A stretch of 64,000 bases of DNA from DSBN01 sp041686355. Lineage in GTDB: Bacteria; Spirochaetota; Spirochaetia; DSM-16054; Sediminispirochaetaceae. The position numbers and the translations under genes were made by a program. Below, in pieces: positions 1-7,542 of this stretch. The notes beneath the pieces are model-generated. The model saw nothing but the letters and a program-made list of their open reading frames with translations, made no database searches and had not been told where the DNA came from. Where the stretch lies: the NCBI GenBank assembly GCA_041686355.1, contig JAWLDZ010000006.1:1-64000 (forward strand), in the 5' to 3' direction. Within the stretch, counting starts at the first letter, position 1. Each line of letters begins with the position of its first letter.

Positions 1-158
1 CATTTGGATCTTCTTGCGGGGAAAAATAACGTTCCATTGTAGTTAAGAATAGAGGATTAAAAGGTTCTATGCAAGCGTGTGCATTTGAATAAATGTGGAT
101 TTGACATCTATTATAACAACAGATACTGGGGCAACTTAAAAAGGTAAGTCTAAAACAC
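1..158. other. left-edge intergenic region
   Basis: No gene can be supported here. On the minus strand an ATG at 37 opens a reading frame that runs off the left end after 12 codons, and a perfect TATAAT lies at 115-110 on the same strand, so this may be the promoter and first codons of a leftward gene outside the window. There is no good ribosome binding site and no clear -35 box. Confidence 0.25.
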
Positions 159-230
159 TGGGCGATACTGGATTTGAACCAGTGACTTCTACCGTGTGAA
201 GGTAGCACTCTCCCACTGAGTTAATCGCCC
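159..230 (-). tRNA. tRNA-Val (anticodon CAC)
   Basis: The cloverleaf reads on the minus strand: a 7-bp acceptor stem GGGCGAT/ATCGCCC, a D arm, a 5-bp anticodon stem CTACC/GGTAG with loop TTCACAC (anticodon CAC, decoding GUG), and a T arm containing GGTTCAAATCC. The discriminator is A. The genome does not encode the 3' CCA, so a CCA-adding enzyme is needed. It lies downstream of the dehydrogenase gene with its own promoter-like sequence. Confidence 0.93.
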
Positions 231-261
231 CTCTATCGTTACACATAATGTTACACTAAAA

Positions 262-290
262 GTTATACCATAGCTTCAAAACTGTAGCAA
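262..290 (-). promoter_or_regulatory. candidate promoter of tRNA-Val(CAC)
   Basis: On the minus strand TTGCTA (290-285) and TATAAC (267-262) are separated by 17 nt. The predicted start lies about 25 nt upstream of the tRNA. A direct repeat GTTACAC with a 10-nt period (240-256) sits between promoter and tRNA; its meaning is unknown. Confidence 0.5.
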
Positions 291-302
291 GAGCAATTCT
301 TA

Positions 303-1271
303 TTAATACACCTCCGGGTTTACGCAGTCGGGAGCCCTTTGGCTCTTTACCATTGCAAGTAAATTACGGGCTGCCTTGGTGGCCATGTCAGTACGGGCTC
401 CTACTGTGGCAGAAGCGGTATGGGGAGTAATAACTATATTTTTCAGTTGTTCTAATCCGGCGGTCAGTTTTGGCTCGTTCTCGTACACATCAATCCCGGC
501 CCCGGCAATATACTCTTCCTGTAAGGCAGTATACAGGTCGGCCTCTTTGATTACGGGCCCACGGGAGGTGTTGATCAGATATGCGGTGGGCTTCATCTGC
601 TTAAAAGTATCCAACGTAAACAGGTGGCGGGTCTCTTCGAGAAGGGGAGTATGCACACTCACAAAATCCGATTTTGCAAGCAGTTCGGACAGTTCCACCC
701 TCCGCGCATTCAAGCTGCTCTCTAATTTCGGGTTGCTCTGGGTATCATAATAGAGGACTTCCATAGTAAAACCGCCCGATTTTAAGGCCATGGCTGTTCC
801 TATTCGGCCGGCGCCCACAATTCCCAATGTTTTGCCGCTTATATCGCCGCCAAGAAACTGCAAGGGTCCCCATCCGGGCCACCGACCGCTTCGCATGTGG
901 CTGTCGGACTCTACGACCCTCCGCGAAACGGCAAACAGCAATGCCCATGCCATTTCGGCAGTTGCATCGGTTAGTACGTCAGGGGTGTTTGAGATTGGAA
1001 TCCCCCTCCGTGTTGCTTCCTCAACATCTATGTTGTCGTATCCAACTGCGTAATTTGCAAAGCCCTTGATCTCAGGCACCGTATCGTAAACTTCCGCGTC
1101 AATGCGGTCCGTTAACAGGCACAGCACCCCGTCCTTTTCTTTTATTTTGTACAGTAATTCTTCCCGGGTAAGCGGGCGGTCTTCCGGATTCACCTCAACC
1201 TCACACTCTTCCCTCAGCAGATCGATCCCCGCCTGGGGAACCATACGAGTCACATATACCTTTGGTTTCAT
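303..1271 (-). CDS. D-isomer-specific 2-hydroxyacid dehydrogenase (glyoxylate/hydroxypyruvate reductase type)
   Basis: A cytoplasmic NAD(P)H-dependent reductase of about 322 aa that should interconvert a 2-oxoacid and a D-2-hydroxyacid. The Rossmann motif GAGRIG is at residues 153-158. The family's catalytic Arg (SRG, about 237), Glu (ENEP, about 266) and His (TPH, 284) are all present, and the length is normal. I place the start at 1271 because GGAGG lies 5 nt upstream; an in-frame ATG four codons earlier overlaps that GGAGG and is unlikely. The gene is 66 nt downstream of the AEC permease on the same strand, so the two may form an operon in which the permease carries an organic acid. The exact substrate (glyoxylate, hydroxypyruvate, phenylpyruvate) cannot be read from the sequence. 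Confidence 0.9.
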   Translation of the reverse strand: MKPKVYVTRMVPQAGIDLLREECEVEVNPEDRPLTREELLYKIKEKDGVLCLLTDRIDAEVYDTVPEIKGFANYAVGYDNIDVEEATRRGIPISNTPDVLTDATAEMAWALLFAVSRRVVESDSHMRSGRWPGWGPLQFLGGDISGKTLGIVGAGRIGTAMALKSGGFTMEVLYYDTQSNPKLESSLNARRVELSELLAKSDFVSVHTPLLEETRHLFTLDTFKQMKPTAYLINTSRGPVIKEADLYTALQEEYIAGAGIDVYENEPKLTAGLEQLKNIVITPHTASATVGARTDMATKAARNLLAMVKSQRAPDCVNPEVY

Positions 1272-1337
1272 GACGGCCTCCATTTCGTTATCAATGTCAC
1301 AGTATTCAGCCTAATGGATAAGCACTTCAGATGCAAC

Positions 1338-2345
1338 TCAGCCCACGAGCTGCAGAAAAAGAAACATATGTACTGGAAATATAATCAAAAAACCGAGATA
1401 AGTGATCAAAAGAGAGAAAGCGGTGAAACCTTGGTTTACACCAGCCTCGGAGACCATAATGGACAGGTTAGAGGCCGGGGGCAAATGGGTTTCTAAGAAT
1501 AAAACCCAGATATGAACCGGAGTAATAAAATCTAAATGACGTAAAACCGTAAAATACAAAAGATAAAAGAAGGCGGGCAGCAGCACAAACCGAACGGAAA
1601 ACACTCCCAATGCCATCTGGGTAAGACGCCATTTTCCCTCGACATGTAAATTCAGATTCGCAATCATAGCACCCAGTACCACTAATATCAAAGGAAAAGT
1701 GGTTGAACCTATACGGCGTAAACCCAGGTAAAGGTGATGAATGAAAAACTCCTCATTCATAATGGGAGTGTTGAGGTGCAGCAGGATCGCCGCAAATCCA
1801 AGCATAATTCCGATAAAGGGAGGGCTTACAATATTGCGAATCGAAAAATTGCTCTTACCGGTAATAAGGTAGTGTCCAAAGGTCCATAAGAGGGGGCTGA
1901 AGACAAGCACGTAGGTGCCTACATACAAAGCCGGAACTGCCGTTCCATATTTTTCAATCAGCAGCGGTACTGTAAGAGGAAAGATTTCTATCAGCGTAAG
2001 GGGAATGTAGGCTGAATTTCCAAAAGTAGACATAGCCAGGCCTGCTCGTTTCTCTTTTCCCTTAAAGGGAAGCAGGGAAAACATGAGGAAAGAGAGCAAC
2101 ACAGCCCCCACTACTATCACTACTGCTGCAATCGGAAAGAGCCAGCTGCCGGACAGAGCCTCTCTGTCGGTTTCTATCACCTTACTGAACAGGTAAATCG
2201 GCAGAGTACCCTTGATGAGAAAGGTGCTGATATATGCAAAAAACTTCTGCGGCAGTATGTTTTTCTTTCGAAGAAAAAACCCAAAGCCCATGATAACTAT
2301 TATCTGAAGCATGGTATGTACTACCGAAACAAATATCGATCCCAT
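1338..2345 (-). CDS. AEC-family transporter (auxin efflux carrier / malate permease-like)
   Basis: An inner-membrane permease of about 335 aa with some ten hydrophobic segments over its whole length, as in the AEC family (PF03547), whose bacterial members carry malate or other carboxylates. The N-terminal half has a long amphipathic stretch (FFLRKKNILP) typical of the family. The reading frame can also begin at a TTG at 2357, but that TTG overlaps a promoter-like TAGTAT, so the ATG at 2345 is the better start; neither has a Shine-Dalgarno. It lies upstream of the hydroxyacid dehydrogenase and diverges from the ABC/GntR operon. The substrate is inferred only from the family and the neighbour. 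Confidence 0.85.
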   Translation of the reverse strand: MGSIFVSVVHTMLQIIVIMGFGFFLRKKNILPQKFFAYISTFLIKGTLPIYLFSKVIETDREALSGSWLFPIAAVVIVVGAVLLSFLMFSLLPFKGKEKRAGLAMSTFGNSAYIPLTLIEIFPLTVPLLIEKYGTAVPALYVGTYVLVFSPLLWTFGHYLITGKSNFSIRNIVSPPFIGIMLGFAAILLHLNTPIMNEEFFIHHLYLGLRRIGSTTFPLILVVLGAMIANLNLHVEGKWRLTQMALGVFSVRFVLLPAFFYLLYFTVLRHLDFITPVHIWVLFLETHLPPASNLSIMVSEAGVNQGFTAFSLLITYLGFLIIFPVHMFLFLQLVG

Positions 2346-2356
2346 AATGAAGTCCA

Positions 2357-2385
2357 ATACTACAGATTAGTCAAAGAAAGTGCAA
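2357..2385 (-). promoter_or_regulatory. candidate promoter of the AEC permease
   Basis: On the minus strand TTGCAC (2385-2380), a 17-nt spacer and TAGTAT (2362-2357). Transcription would begin 3-5 nt before the ATG at 2345, giving a nearly leaderless message. It is divergent from the ABC-operon promoter. Confidence 0.5.
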
Positions 2386-2392
2386 TAAAGTG

Positions 2393-2421
2393 TTGACGTT
2401 TATTCAGGATAGTGTTAGCTT
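2393..2421 (+). promoter_or_regulatory. promoter of the ABC/GntR operon
   Basis: TTGACG (2393-2398), a 17-nt spacer and TAGCTT (2416-2421) give a sigma-70-like promoter. The expected start near 2428 falls inside the inverted repeat at 2423-2450, as expected for a repressed promoter. Confidence 0.6.
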
Positions 2422-2422
2422 A

Positions 2423-2450
2423 TTAGTGTTATAGTTTGGTAGTACACTAA
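2423..2450. promoter_or_regulatory. YtrA-type GntR operator (inverted repeat)
   Basis: A perfect 7-bp inverted repeat TTAGTGT (2423-2429) and ACACTAA (2444-2450) with a 14-nt spacer. Its half-sites AGTGT/ACACT match those known for YtrA-subfamily GntR repressors. It overlaps the predicted transcription start of the operon that encodes such a regulator, which suggests autorepression (inference). Confidence 0.7.
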
Positions 2451-2463
2451 TATGGAGGTATAT

Positions 2464-3318
2464 ATGAATGATCAAGCAATTAAGGTGAATCAGCTGACCT
2501 TTTCCTACGATCAAAAACATTCTTTGTTCAAAAATTTAGACATGCAGCTGCAGATGGGAAATATCTACGGCTTATTAGGAAAAAACGGGGCAGGGAAAAC
2601 CACTCTTTTGCGCATTCTTTCCGGGCTTTTATATTCCCGTGAAGGGCGGGTAGAGGTAATCGGGCATGAACCAAGCGCCCGCAGTCCTGAGCTTCTTTCG
2701 GATATTTTCTTTTTGCCTGAAGAGTTTTACCTGCCGGCCTTGAGCGCCTTGCAGTATCAGGCATTATACGCACCGTTTTATCCAAAATTCGACGGTCAAC
2801 AATTTTTACAGCATCTAAAAGAGTTTCAAATCGATGCCCAACATAAGCTTTCGGCCCTGTCCTACGGCCAGAAAAAGAAGTTTCTCCTGGCCTTTGGGCT
2901 TGCCAGCAATGCCGCTCTGTGCATTTTGGATGAACCTACCAACGGATTGGATATTCCTTCCAAGAGTCAATTTAGACGGGTAGTGGCCGCTTCGGTAAAC
3001 GAGGAGCGCATGTTTCTTATATCCACCCACCAGGTACGGGATATGGAACTGTTGATTGATCCGGTTATCATCATCGATGATGCCAGAATCATATTCCAGC
3101 GTGAGTATTCAGAAATTTCAAAGCGGTTGAGCATAGAAAAAGTAACAGAGCTGCCCCCCGGCAAGCCGGTACTTTTTTCTCAGGAAGAACTCGGAGGCTT
3201 TCGCATCGTTACTGAAAAAACTGAGGCAGATGAATCGGTTATCGACATGGAAACCCTCTTTAATGCGGTAATCGAGAATCCCGATGCGGTGAATAGTGTG
3301 TTTAAGGAGGATAACTAG
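2464..3318 (+). CDS. ABC transporter ATP-binding protein
   Basis: The nucleotide-binding subunit (about 284 aa) of an ABC exporter. Walker A GKNGAGKT is at residues 39-46, the signature LSYGQ at 132-136 (Y and G kept, canonical second S replaced), Walker B with DE at 156-157, and an H-loop THQ near 193. I chose the ATG at 2464 because GGAGG ends 5 nt before it; the earlier ATG at 2452 overlaps that GGAGG. The permease gene starts immediately after the stop. The association with a YtrA-type regulator resembles the cell-envelope-stress exporters of Firmicutes, but the substrate is unknown. Confidence 0.9.
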   Translation: MNDQAIKVNQLTFSYDQKHSLFKNLDMQLQMGNIYGLLGKNGAGKTTLLRILSGLLYSREGRVEVIGHEPSARSPELLSDIFFLPEEFYLPALSALQYQALYAPFYPKFDGQQFLQHLKEFQIDAQHKLSALSYGQKKKFLLAFGLASNAALCILDEPTNGLDIPSKSQFRRVVAASVNEERMFLISTHQVRDMELLIDPVIIIDDARIIFQREYSEISKRLSIEKVTELPPGKPVLFSQEELGGFRIVTEKTEADESVIDMETLFNAVIENPDAVNSVFKEDN

Positions 3319-3319
3319 A

Positions 3320-4129
3320 ATGCAATTCAAAGAAGAAAGGTTTTCGTTGAAACGAATAGAGCTGCTTCTGCGTCGTGACATCACCAGCGGCTACAAAAAC
3401 GTATTGATTATTATAGGTGCATTAGCTGCCGTCCTCATCACTTTTGATGTGCTCAACTTTACTCTATTTCAGGGACAACCAGAAATTGGACATCATTTAA
3501 GTACATTCTCAACGATTCTGTTTATTGGCGGGTTTATTGTAACCAGCGGTATTTTCAAGGAGGTTCATCAACGCGAGAGTGCGCAAGCCTATCTGATGCT
3601 CCCGGCCTCTCCCCTGGAAAAAACGGTGAGTAGAATACTCATTTCGAACATAGGCTGGATTCTGCTAACCCTGCTCTGGTACAGCGCCTACAGCTATCTG
3701 TCGGCCGGTATTACTGAATTAATGGCAGGACAACATCATTATCTGTTTAATCCTTTTCAGAGTCGGTTTTGGCTGATAATTGCCAATTACCTTGTAGTAC
3801 AGTCAATTTTTCTGGTTGGTGCAATATATTTTCGAAAAGCCCAGCTATTTAAAACGTTGTTAACCCTGTTTGCGGCTGGCGTAATTTTCTCTATTCTGAT
3901 GGCCGTGCTGGTGCGAGTTGTCTTCGACCCCTATTTTAGCGGAATGTTTATGATAGATAACGCCGAGCTGATCGGTCCTATGTTTGAGGATATGCCCTTC
4001 AGGTTTCAAGACAGTATCAAAGTACTTATGGTCATACGGAATGTGTTTTACTGGGGCTTGCTTGCACCGGTGGCCTGGCTTATCACTTATATCCGTTTTC
4101 GTGAGGTGCAAGTAAAAGATGCAGTTTGA
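3320..4129 (+). CDS. ABC transporter permease (ABC-2 like)
   Basis: An integral membrane protein of about 269 aa with roughly six hydrophobic segments, the partner of the ATPase encoded just upstream. AAGGAGG at 3304-3310 sets the ATG at 3320; an upstream in-frame GTG lies before that site and is unlikely. The last 11 nt overlap the GntR gene, implying translational coupling. The sequence carries no recognisable substrate-specific motif. It probably exports a hydrophobic compound or relieves envelope stress (inference from operon type). Confidence 0.82.
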   Translation: MQFKEERFSLKRIELLLRRDITSGYKNVLIIIGALAAVLITFDVLNFTLFQGQPEIGHHLSTFSTILFIGGFIVTSGIFKEVHQRESAQAYLMLPASPLEKTVSRILISNIGWILLTLLWYSAYSYLSAGITELMAGQHHYLFNPFQSRFWLIIANYLVVQSIFLVGAIYFRKAQLFKTLLTLFAAGVIFSILMAVLVRVVFDPYFSGMFMIDNAELIGPMFEDMPFRFQDSIKVLMVIRNVFYWGLLAPVAWLITYIRFREVQVKDAV

Positions 4130-4502
4130 AAAAGATAAACCGATTTACGCCCAAATAGTCGATCGCATCATCGAGAATATTCTGCAGAATAAGTGGAAGC
4201 CCGAAGAGCGCATCCCTTCGGTGCGGGAAATGGCCATTGAGTTAGAGGTTAATCCGAACACGGTGGTACGCTCGTACAGTTACTTACAAGAGCAGGGGGT
4301 AATTTATAACCAGCGCGGTATTGGTTATTTTGTGAGCGAGGATGGCAAAGAACAGGCAAAACTGATTAAGCGAACCGAGTTTATAGAGAAAGAGCTTCCC
4401 TATTTTTTTAGAACCTTACAGTTATTAGGAATGGATATGGGGGAAGTAGAACAGAAGTACATAACATATAAGAAAAAGGAGGAGAAGGGTGAAAACCAGT
4501 AA
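4119..4502 (+). CDS. GntR-family transcriptional regulator, YtrA subfamily
   Basis: A 127-aa regulator. Residues about 8-72 form the winged helix-turn-helix of the GntR family (motifs RIPSVREMA and NPNTVVRSY, wing around QRGIGYFV). The short C-terminal part of about 50 aa, with no large ligand domain, is the hallmark of the YtrA subfamily, which usually represses an adjacent ABC transporter. It overlaps the permease gene by 11 nt and the DUF2807 gene by 14 nt. The inverted repeat at 2423-2450 is its likely operator. Confidence 0.88.
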   Translation: MQFEKDKPIYAQIVDRIIENILQNKWKPEERIPSVREMAIELEVNPNTVVRSYSYLQEQGVIYNQRGIGYFVSEDGKEQAKLIKRTEFIEKELPYFFRTLQLLGMDMGEVEQKYITYKKKEEKGENQ

Positions 4503-5211
4503 TAAGATTCTGTTTGCAGCAGTAAGTGCCCTCGTAGTACTTGCAGTAATTTCGATCATTTCTATGAGAGTTCTGGTAGATAGGGCTGCGGAAGCCGGAG
4601 GCAATTTTTCGGCTATCGATAGGGCCTTCGATGGGAAAAGGATAAGCCAGGAGTACGATATGGAGGATTTCTCCCGGTTACAGGTTATTGGCGGATGGAA
4701 TCTTACTTTACAGTCCGGCAATACCTATCGGGTAAGCATCACTTTTCCAGAGGAGCTTCAAAACCATGTGAAAATTGACAAAAACGGAGAAGTTCTTAGC
4801 TTGGAGACCACCGGCTTGATCGATTTTAGGGGAGCCCACTTCAAAGCGGTGGTACAGATGCCCGAGCTGGCGGAACTGCGTTCAGAGGGGGGCCTGAGTG
4901 CAGGAGTACATGGTTTTACGGGCGAGACGTTGACCATTGCCGGCGGCGGTGGAGTACAAATCAAGGCCGAAGATTGCAGGTATGAAAAGCTCTCACTCCA
5001 GCTTAGTGGGGGCATTCAAGGAGATTTTAGGGATCTGTCAGCCGAGGATATTCATATCAAGGGCAACGGCGCGGTTGATCTTGATGTTACGATGAATGGG
5101 GGAGCCCTTACGGGCGATGTAAACGGTGCGGCCAATATTAAAGTGAGGGGAAATGTTGCCCAAAACAGCTTACGTGTACACGGGGTTTCAAATATTGAAT
5201 ATCTGAATTAG
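4489..5211 (+). CDS. DUF2807 (head-GIN-like) exported protein
   Basis: A 240-aa protein starting at a GTG with AAGGAGG upstream. Residues 5-26 are a hydrophobic signal or anchor; the rest is rich in short beta strands with Gly/Asp turns (for example GGGGVQIKAED and GNGAVDLDV), as in DUF2807, which is predicted to form a right-handed beta-helix. It is probably on the outer face of the inner membrane or in the periplasm. As the last gene of the YtrA/ABC operon it may sense or bind something at the envelope; no function is established for the family. Confidence 0.75.
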   Translation: MKTSNKILFAAVSALVVLAVISIISMRVLVDRAAEAGGNFSAIDRAFDGKRISQEYDMEDFSRLQVIGGWNLTLQSGNTYRVSITFPEELQNHVKIDKNGEVLSLETTGLIDFRGAHFKAVVQMPELAELRSEGGLSAGVHGFTGETLTIAGGGGVQIKAEDCRYEKLSLQLSGGIQGDFRDLSAEDIHIKGNGAVDLDVTMNGGALTGDVNGAANIKVRGNVAQNSLRVHGVSNIEYLN

Positions 5212-5248
5212 AAAAACAAAAAACGACACCGATTTTATTCGATGTCGT
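5212..5248 (-). terminator. rho-independent terminator of tRNA-Asn
   Basis: Read on the minus strand, a 10-bp stem with one mismatch (5248-5239 with 5232-5223) and a 6-nt loop is followed by a T-rich run (complement of 5222-5212). The plus-strand side has no T tract, so it serves the tRNA rather than the DUF2807 gene. Confidence 0.75.
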
Positions 5249-5256
5249 GTAAAAAG

Positions 5257-5329
5257 CTCCCCCGGTTGGACTCGAACCAACGACTTGATGATTAACAGTC
5301 ATCCGCTCTACCAGCTGAGCTACAGGGGA
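5257..5329 (-). tRNA. tRNA-Asn (anticodon GTT)
   Basis: A minus-strand cloverleaf with acceptor stem TCCCCTG/CGGGGGA, anticodon stem GATGA/TCATC, loop CTGTTAA (anticodon GTT) and T arm GGTTCGAGTCC. The discriminator is G and no CCA is encoded. It is flanked by a strong promoter and a hairpin terminator, so it is a single-gene unit. Confidence 0.96.
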
Positions 5330-5343
5330 CCGTAATGAGACGT

Positions 5344-5372
5344 ACTATACATAATAGATTATTTTATGTCAA
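5344..5372 (-). promoter_or_regulatory. promoter of tRNA-Asn
   Basis: On the minus strand consensus TTGACA (5372-5367), a 17-nt spacer and TATAGT (5349-5344). The predicted start is about 8 nt before the tRNA. One of the best sigma-70-like matches in the window. Confidence 0.85.
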
Positions 5373-5399
5373 CTATTCTGGCACTGAAAAATTCTACAT

Positions 5400-6377
5400 T
5401 TACTTCACCGGAAAGGGGACAGTCCGGCCGCATTCAGCGCAGGCCTGTCCCTTTATCCCGGGCATTTCTACCCGATAGCCCGTACGTCGAATAAGGGTAT
5501 TGCCGCAGGCTGAACAATAGCTGTTTACCTCACTCAGGCCGACATTTCCCGGATACACAAAGCTAAGATGCTGCTTTGCTGTTTCTGCCAGGGCAAACAC
5601 AGTGGCAGCTTCCGTTGGGGGAGCGTCAAACCTGTAGGCCGGAAAATAACAGGAAAGGTGCAGGGGGATATTGGTATCCAGTTCTGCCAGAAATCGAGCG
5701 ATATCGCTTATCTCCTGCTCCGAATCAGTATACCCTGGTATTACCAGGGTGGTTACTTCTAAGTGTATCTTTTGAGAGGCCTTTTTAATAAAGGCCAAAA
5801 CCGGCTCCAGCTTGCCTCCTACAATATCCTCGTAAAACTCAGAACGGAATGATTTTAGGTCGATGTTTGCAGCATCAATTACTTCGAGCAGTTCCTCTGC
5901 GGGTTGTGGATTCACATATCCGTTAGAGACTAAAATATTTTTCAAGCCCTTGCTGCGTGCATACTTAGCCGTTTCAAGCATCCATTCGAAGTGAACCAGA
6001 GGCTCCGAATAGGTGTAGGCGATTGCCAGCGCGCCTTGCCGGAGGGCCTTGTCCACTAACTCTGCGGGCTGGGTACTGCGTGCATCAAGCACATTGGTGG
6101 ATTGAGCTATTCTATAGTTCTGACAAAAGGGACAGCGAAAGGAACAGCCGTAGAAGCCTACAGAAAAGATAAAGCTCCCCGGATAAAAATGATATAGAGG
6201 TTTTTTCTCTATAGGATCGTTGGATACGGCCGAAAGAACCCCGTAAAAGGGGAGGTGTAGTTCACCGTGACGGTTTTCCCGCACCATGCAGATGCCCCGT
6301 TCACCCTCTACAAGTGTGCAGTGATGAGGACAGAGTACACAGTGCAGTTTAGAATCTTTGGTATAAGTATAACTCAT
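5400..6377 (-). CDS. amrS: AmmeMemoRadiSam system radical SAM enzyme AmrS
   Basis: A 325-aa radical SAM protein of the AmrS family (PflA-like). The cluster motif CxxxCxxC is at Cys78, Cys82 and Cys85, within GFYGCSFRCPFC. An N-terminal cysteine set (13, 16, 20, 30) and a C-terminal CxxC pair of zinc-ribbon type (CSAC and CAEC) are typical of the family. AmrS usually occurs with Memo-like and AMMECR1 proteins; neither is seen in this window. The start ATG overlaps the stop of the upstream gene (ATGA), so the two are co-translated as the end of a four-gene leftward operon. The reaction of the family is not settled. Confidence 0.9.
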   Translation of the reverse strand: MSYTYTKDSKLHCVLCPHHCTLVEGERGICMVRENRHGELHLPFYGVLSAVSNDPIEKKPLYHFYPGSFIFSVGFYGCSFRCPFCQNYRIAQSTNVLDARSTQPAELVDKALRQGALAIAYTYSEPLVHFEWMLETAKYARSKGLKNILVSNGYVNPQPAEELLEVIDAANIDLKSFRSEFYEDIVGGKLEPVLAFIKKASQKIHLEVTTLVIPGYTDSEQEISDIARFLAELDTNIPLHLSCYFPAYRFDAPPTEAATVFALAETAKQHLSFVYPGNVGLSEVNSYCSACGNTLIRRTGYRVEMPGIKGQACAECGRTVPFPVK

Positions 6378-6763
6378 ACATTCATATTTTCCTTCTCAGA
6401 CATAACCTGATGAAGAATTTCACTATCCTTTAAGAAACGTAGCTCATCTGAGACTTCAAAGGGATGGTACTGAATACCAAGACTGCCTTTTCGTACCCAT
6501 ATCTGAACAATAAACAGGCTTTCTCCGGATACGGTAGATATATTCGGACGCTCCTCATAGTACACAATATCATCAGCCTGAAACTCAAAAAACTCCGTAT
6601 CCGAACTAAAGGGCTCGGTTATCAGTAAAATTTTTGATTCGTCGTAGGGGTGTTTGCGTAGTGCCCCAGTGAAGGAGATCGCCTCGGAGATTAAATCAGG
6701 ACGTCGATCGTATTTAACTAGTTCATACAAAGGCTGAGTTTCAAGATATTTGCGAATACTCAT
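6374..6763 (-). CDS. conserved hypothetical protein
   Basis: I do not recognise this 129-aa protein. It looks soluble, with an acidic N-terminal half and a beta-rich centre (DDIVYYEERPN and FIVQIWVRKGSLGI), and no signal peptide. The start at 6763 is set by AAAGGAGG 7 nt upstream; the frame is open further upstream into the PilZ gene but without a better start. It sits 62 nt after the receiver-PilZ gene and overlaps amrS by 4 nt, so it belongs to the same operon. A regulatory or adaptor role is possible but unsupported. Confidence 0.75.
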   Translation of the reverse strand: MSIRKYLETQPLYELVKYDRRPDLISEAISFTGALRKHPYDESKILLITEPFSSDTEFFEFQADDIVYYEERPNISTVSGESLFIVQIWVRKGSLGIQYHPFEVSDELRFLKDSEILHQVMSEKENMNV

Positions 6764-6825
6764 ACTACTACCTCCTTTCGATACTTCTAGTATTACAATA
6801 CAGGAAGGGGAAGCGCAAGGGGGAT

Positions 6826-7542
6826 TTAACCGGTTTGACGATATCTTGTCTCGTTTAGGTACTCCATAAGAGCAGTATGGCAAGGGTCATCTATTTTAAT
6901 AAATTGAATAGCAATTTGGCGGCTATTTCGAATAACTTTTATATCAACTTGAAAAATTTTATCGCCTATACTCAAGCTGCAGGCCTTTACTTCTTCTCCC
7001 TCCATAATATCTGCTGTAGCTTGAGGCATATCTGGGTTAAAGTTCAGCCCACCCAGGGAGATATCGGTAATCGCTCCGGTAATGAGCGCGAAGGTTCTGG
7101 GATGTGTAAATGCAAAGTCCAACCCCTCAGTCCAGGTACCTGGGTATCGTTTATCGGACCGCGGTTCAGATAAGAAGTTGTAACGGGCAAAAATATCCTG
7201 TAGATGCTGTATAGCTTCATCCTCAAGCTGTGAATTAACCATTCCATTTACTTCCAAGACAGAAGCCTTGGAGGCCTCTTCAGTACTGAAATTCTCACCG
7301 GTAAGCAGAATGAATACAGATTCCTCCTTATCTTGCTTTCCTCGCAAAAGACGTATAAAGGGTTTCCAATGGCGTGGGAAATCTTCAGCACTAAAAATAA
7401 CCAAGTCAGGATTTATTTCATCGATATTATCAAGGGCCTTTACTGGATTAAGATAATGAATGAAATCAAAACCAAGAGGAGTTAGATGCCGAGTAATTCG
7501 TTCGCTTGTATCCTGGTCTTCTATTACTAAAACTGTCTTCAT
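6826..7542 (-). CDS. degenerate receiver-PilZ protein (c-di-GMP effector)
   Basis: A 238-aa cytoplasmic protein. Residues 1-120 have the fold pattern of a response-regulator receiver (VLVIEDQ at the N terminus, LLTG at 79-82), but the phospho-acceptor position in DLVIFSAED is Ser51 rather than Asp, so it is probably not phosphorylated. Residues about 125-235 form a PilZ domain with both c-di-GMP contacts: RxxxR (Arg128, Arg132) and DxSxxG (160-165). PilZ proteins alter motility or envelope functions when c-di-GMP binds. The start ATG overlaps the stop of the upstream secreted-protein gene (ATGA). Confidence 0.85.
   Translation of the reverse strand: MKTVLVIEDQDTSERITRHLTPLGFDFIHYLNPVKALDNIDEINPDLVIFSAEDFPRHWKPFIRLLRGKQDKEESVFILLTGENFSTEEASKASVLEVNGMVNSQLEDEAIQHLQDIFARYNFLSEPRSDKRYPGTWTEGLDFAFTHPRTFALITGAITDISLGGLNFNPDMPQATADIMEGEEVKACSLSIGDKIFQVDIKVIRNSRQIAIQFIKIDDPCHTALMEYLNETRYRQTG

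Noticed and set aside
240..256. Direct repeat GTTACAC, 10-nt period, before tRNA-Val
   Set aside because: Two short copies only; no further units and no known regulator, so chance cannot be excluded.
5268..6285. Long open frames opposite or within known genes, here and throughout the window
   Set aside because: They lie in other frames of well-recognised genes, lack ribosome binding sites and show no family features.
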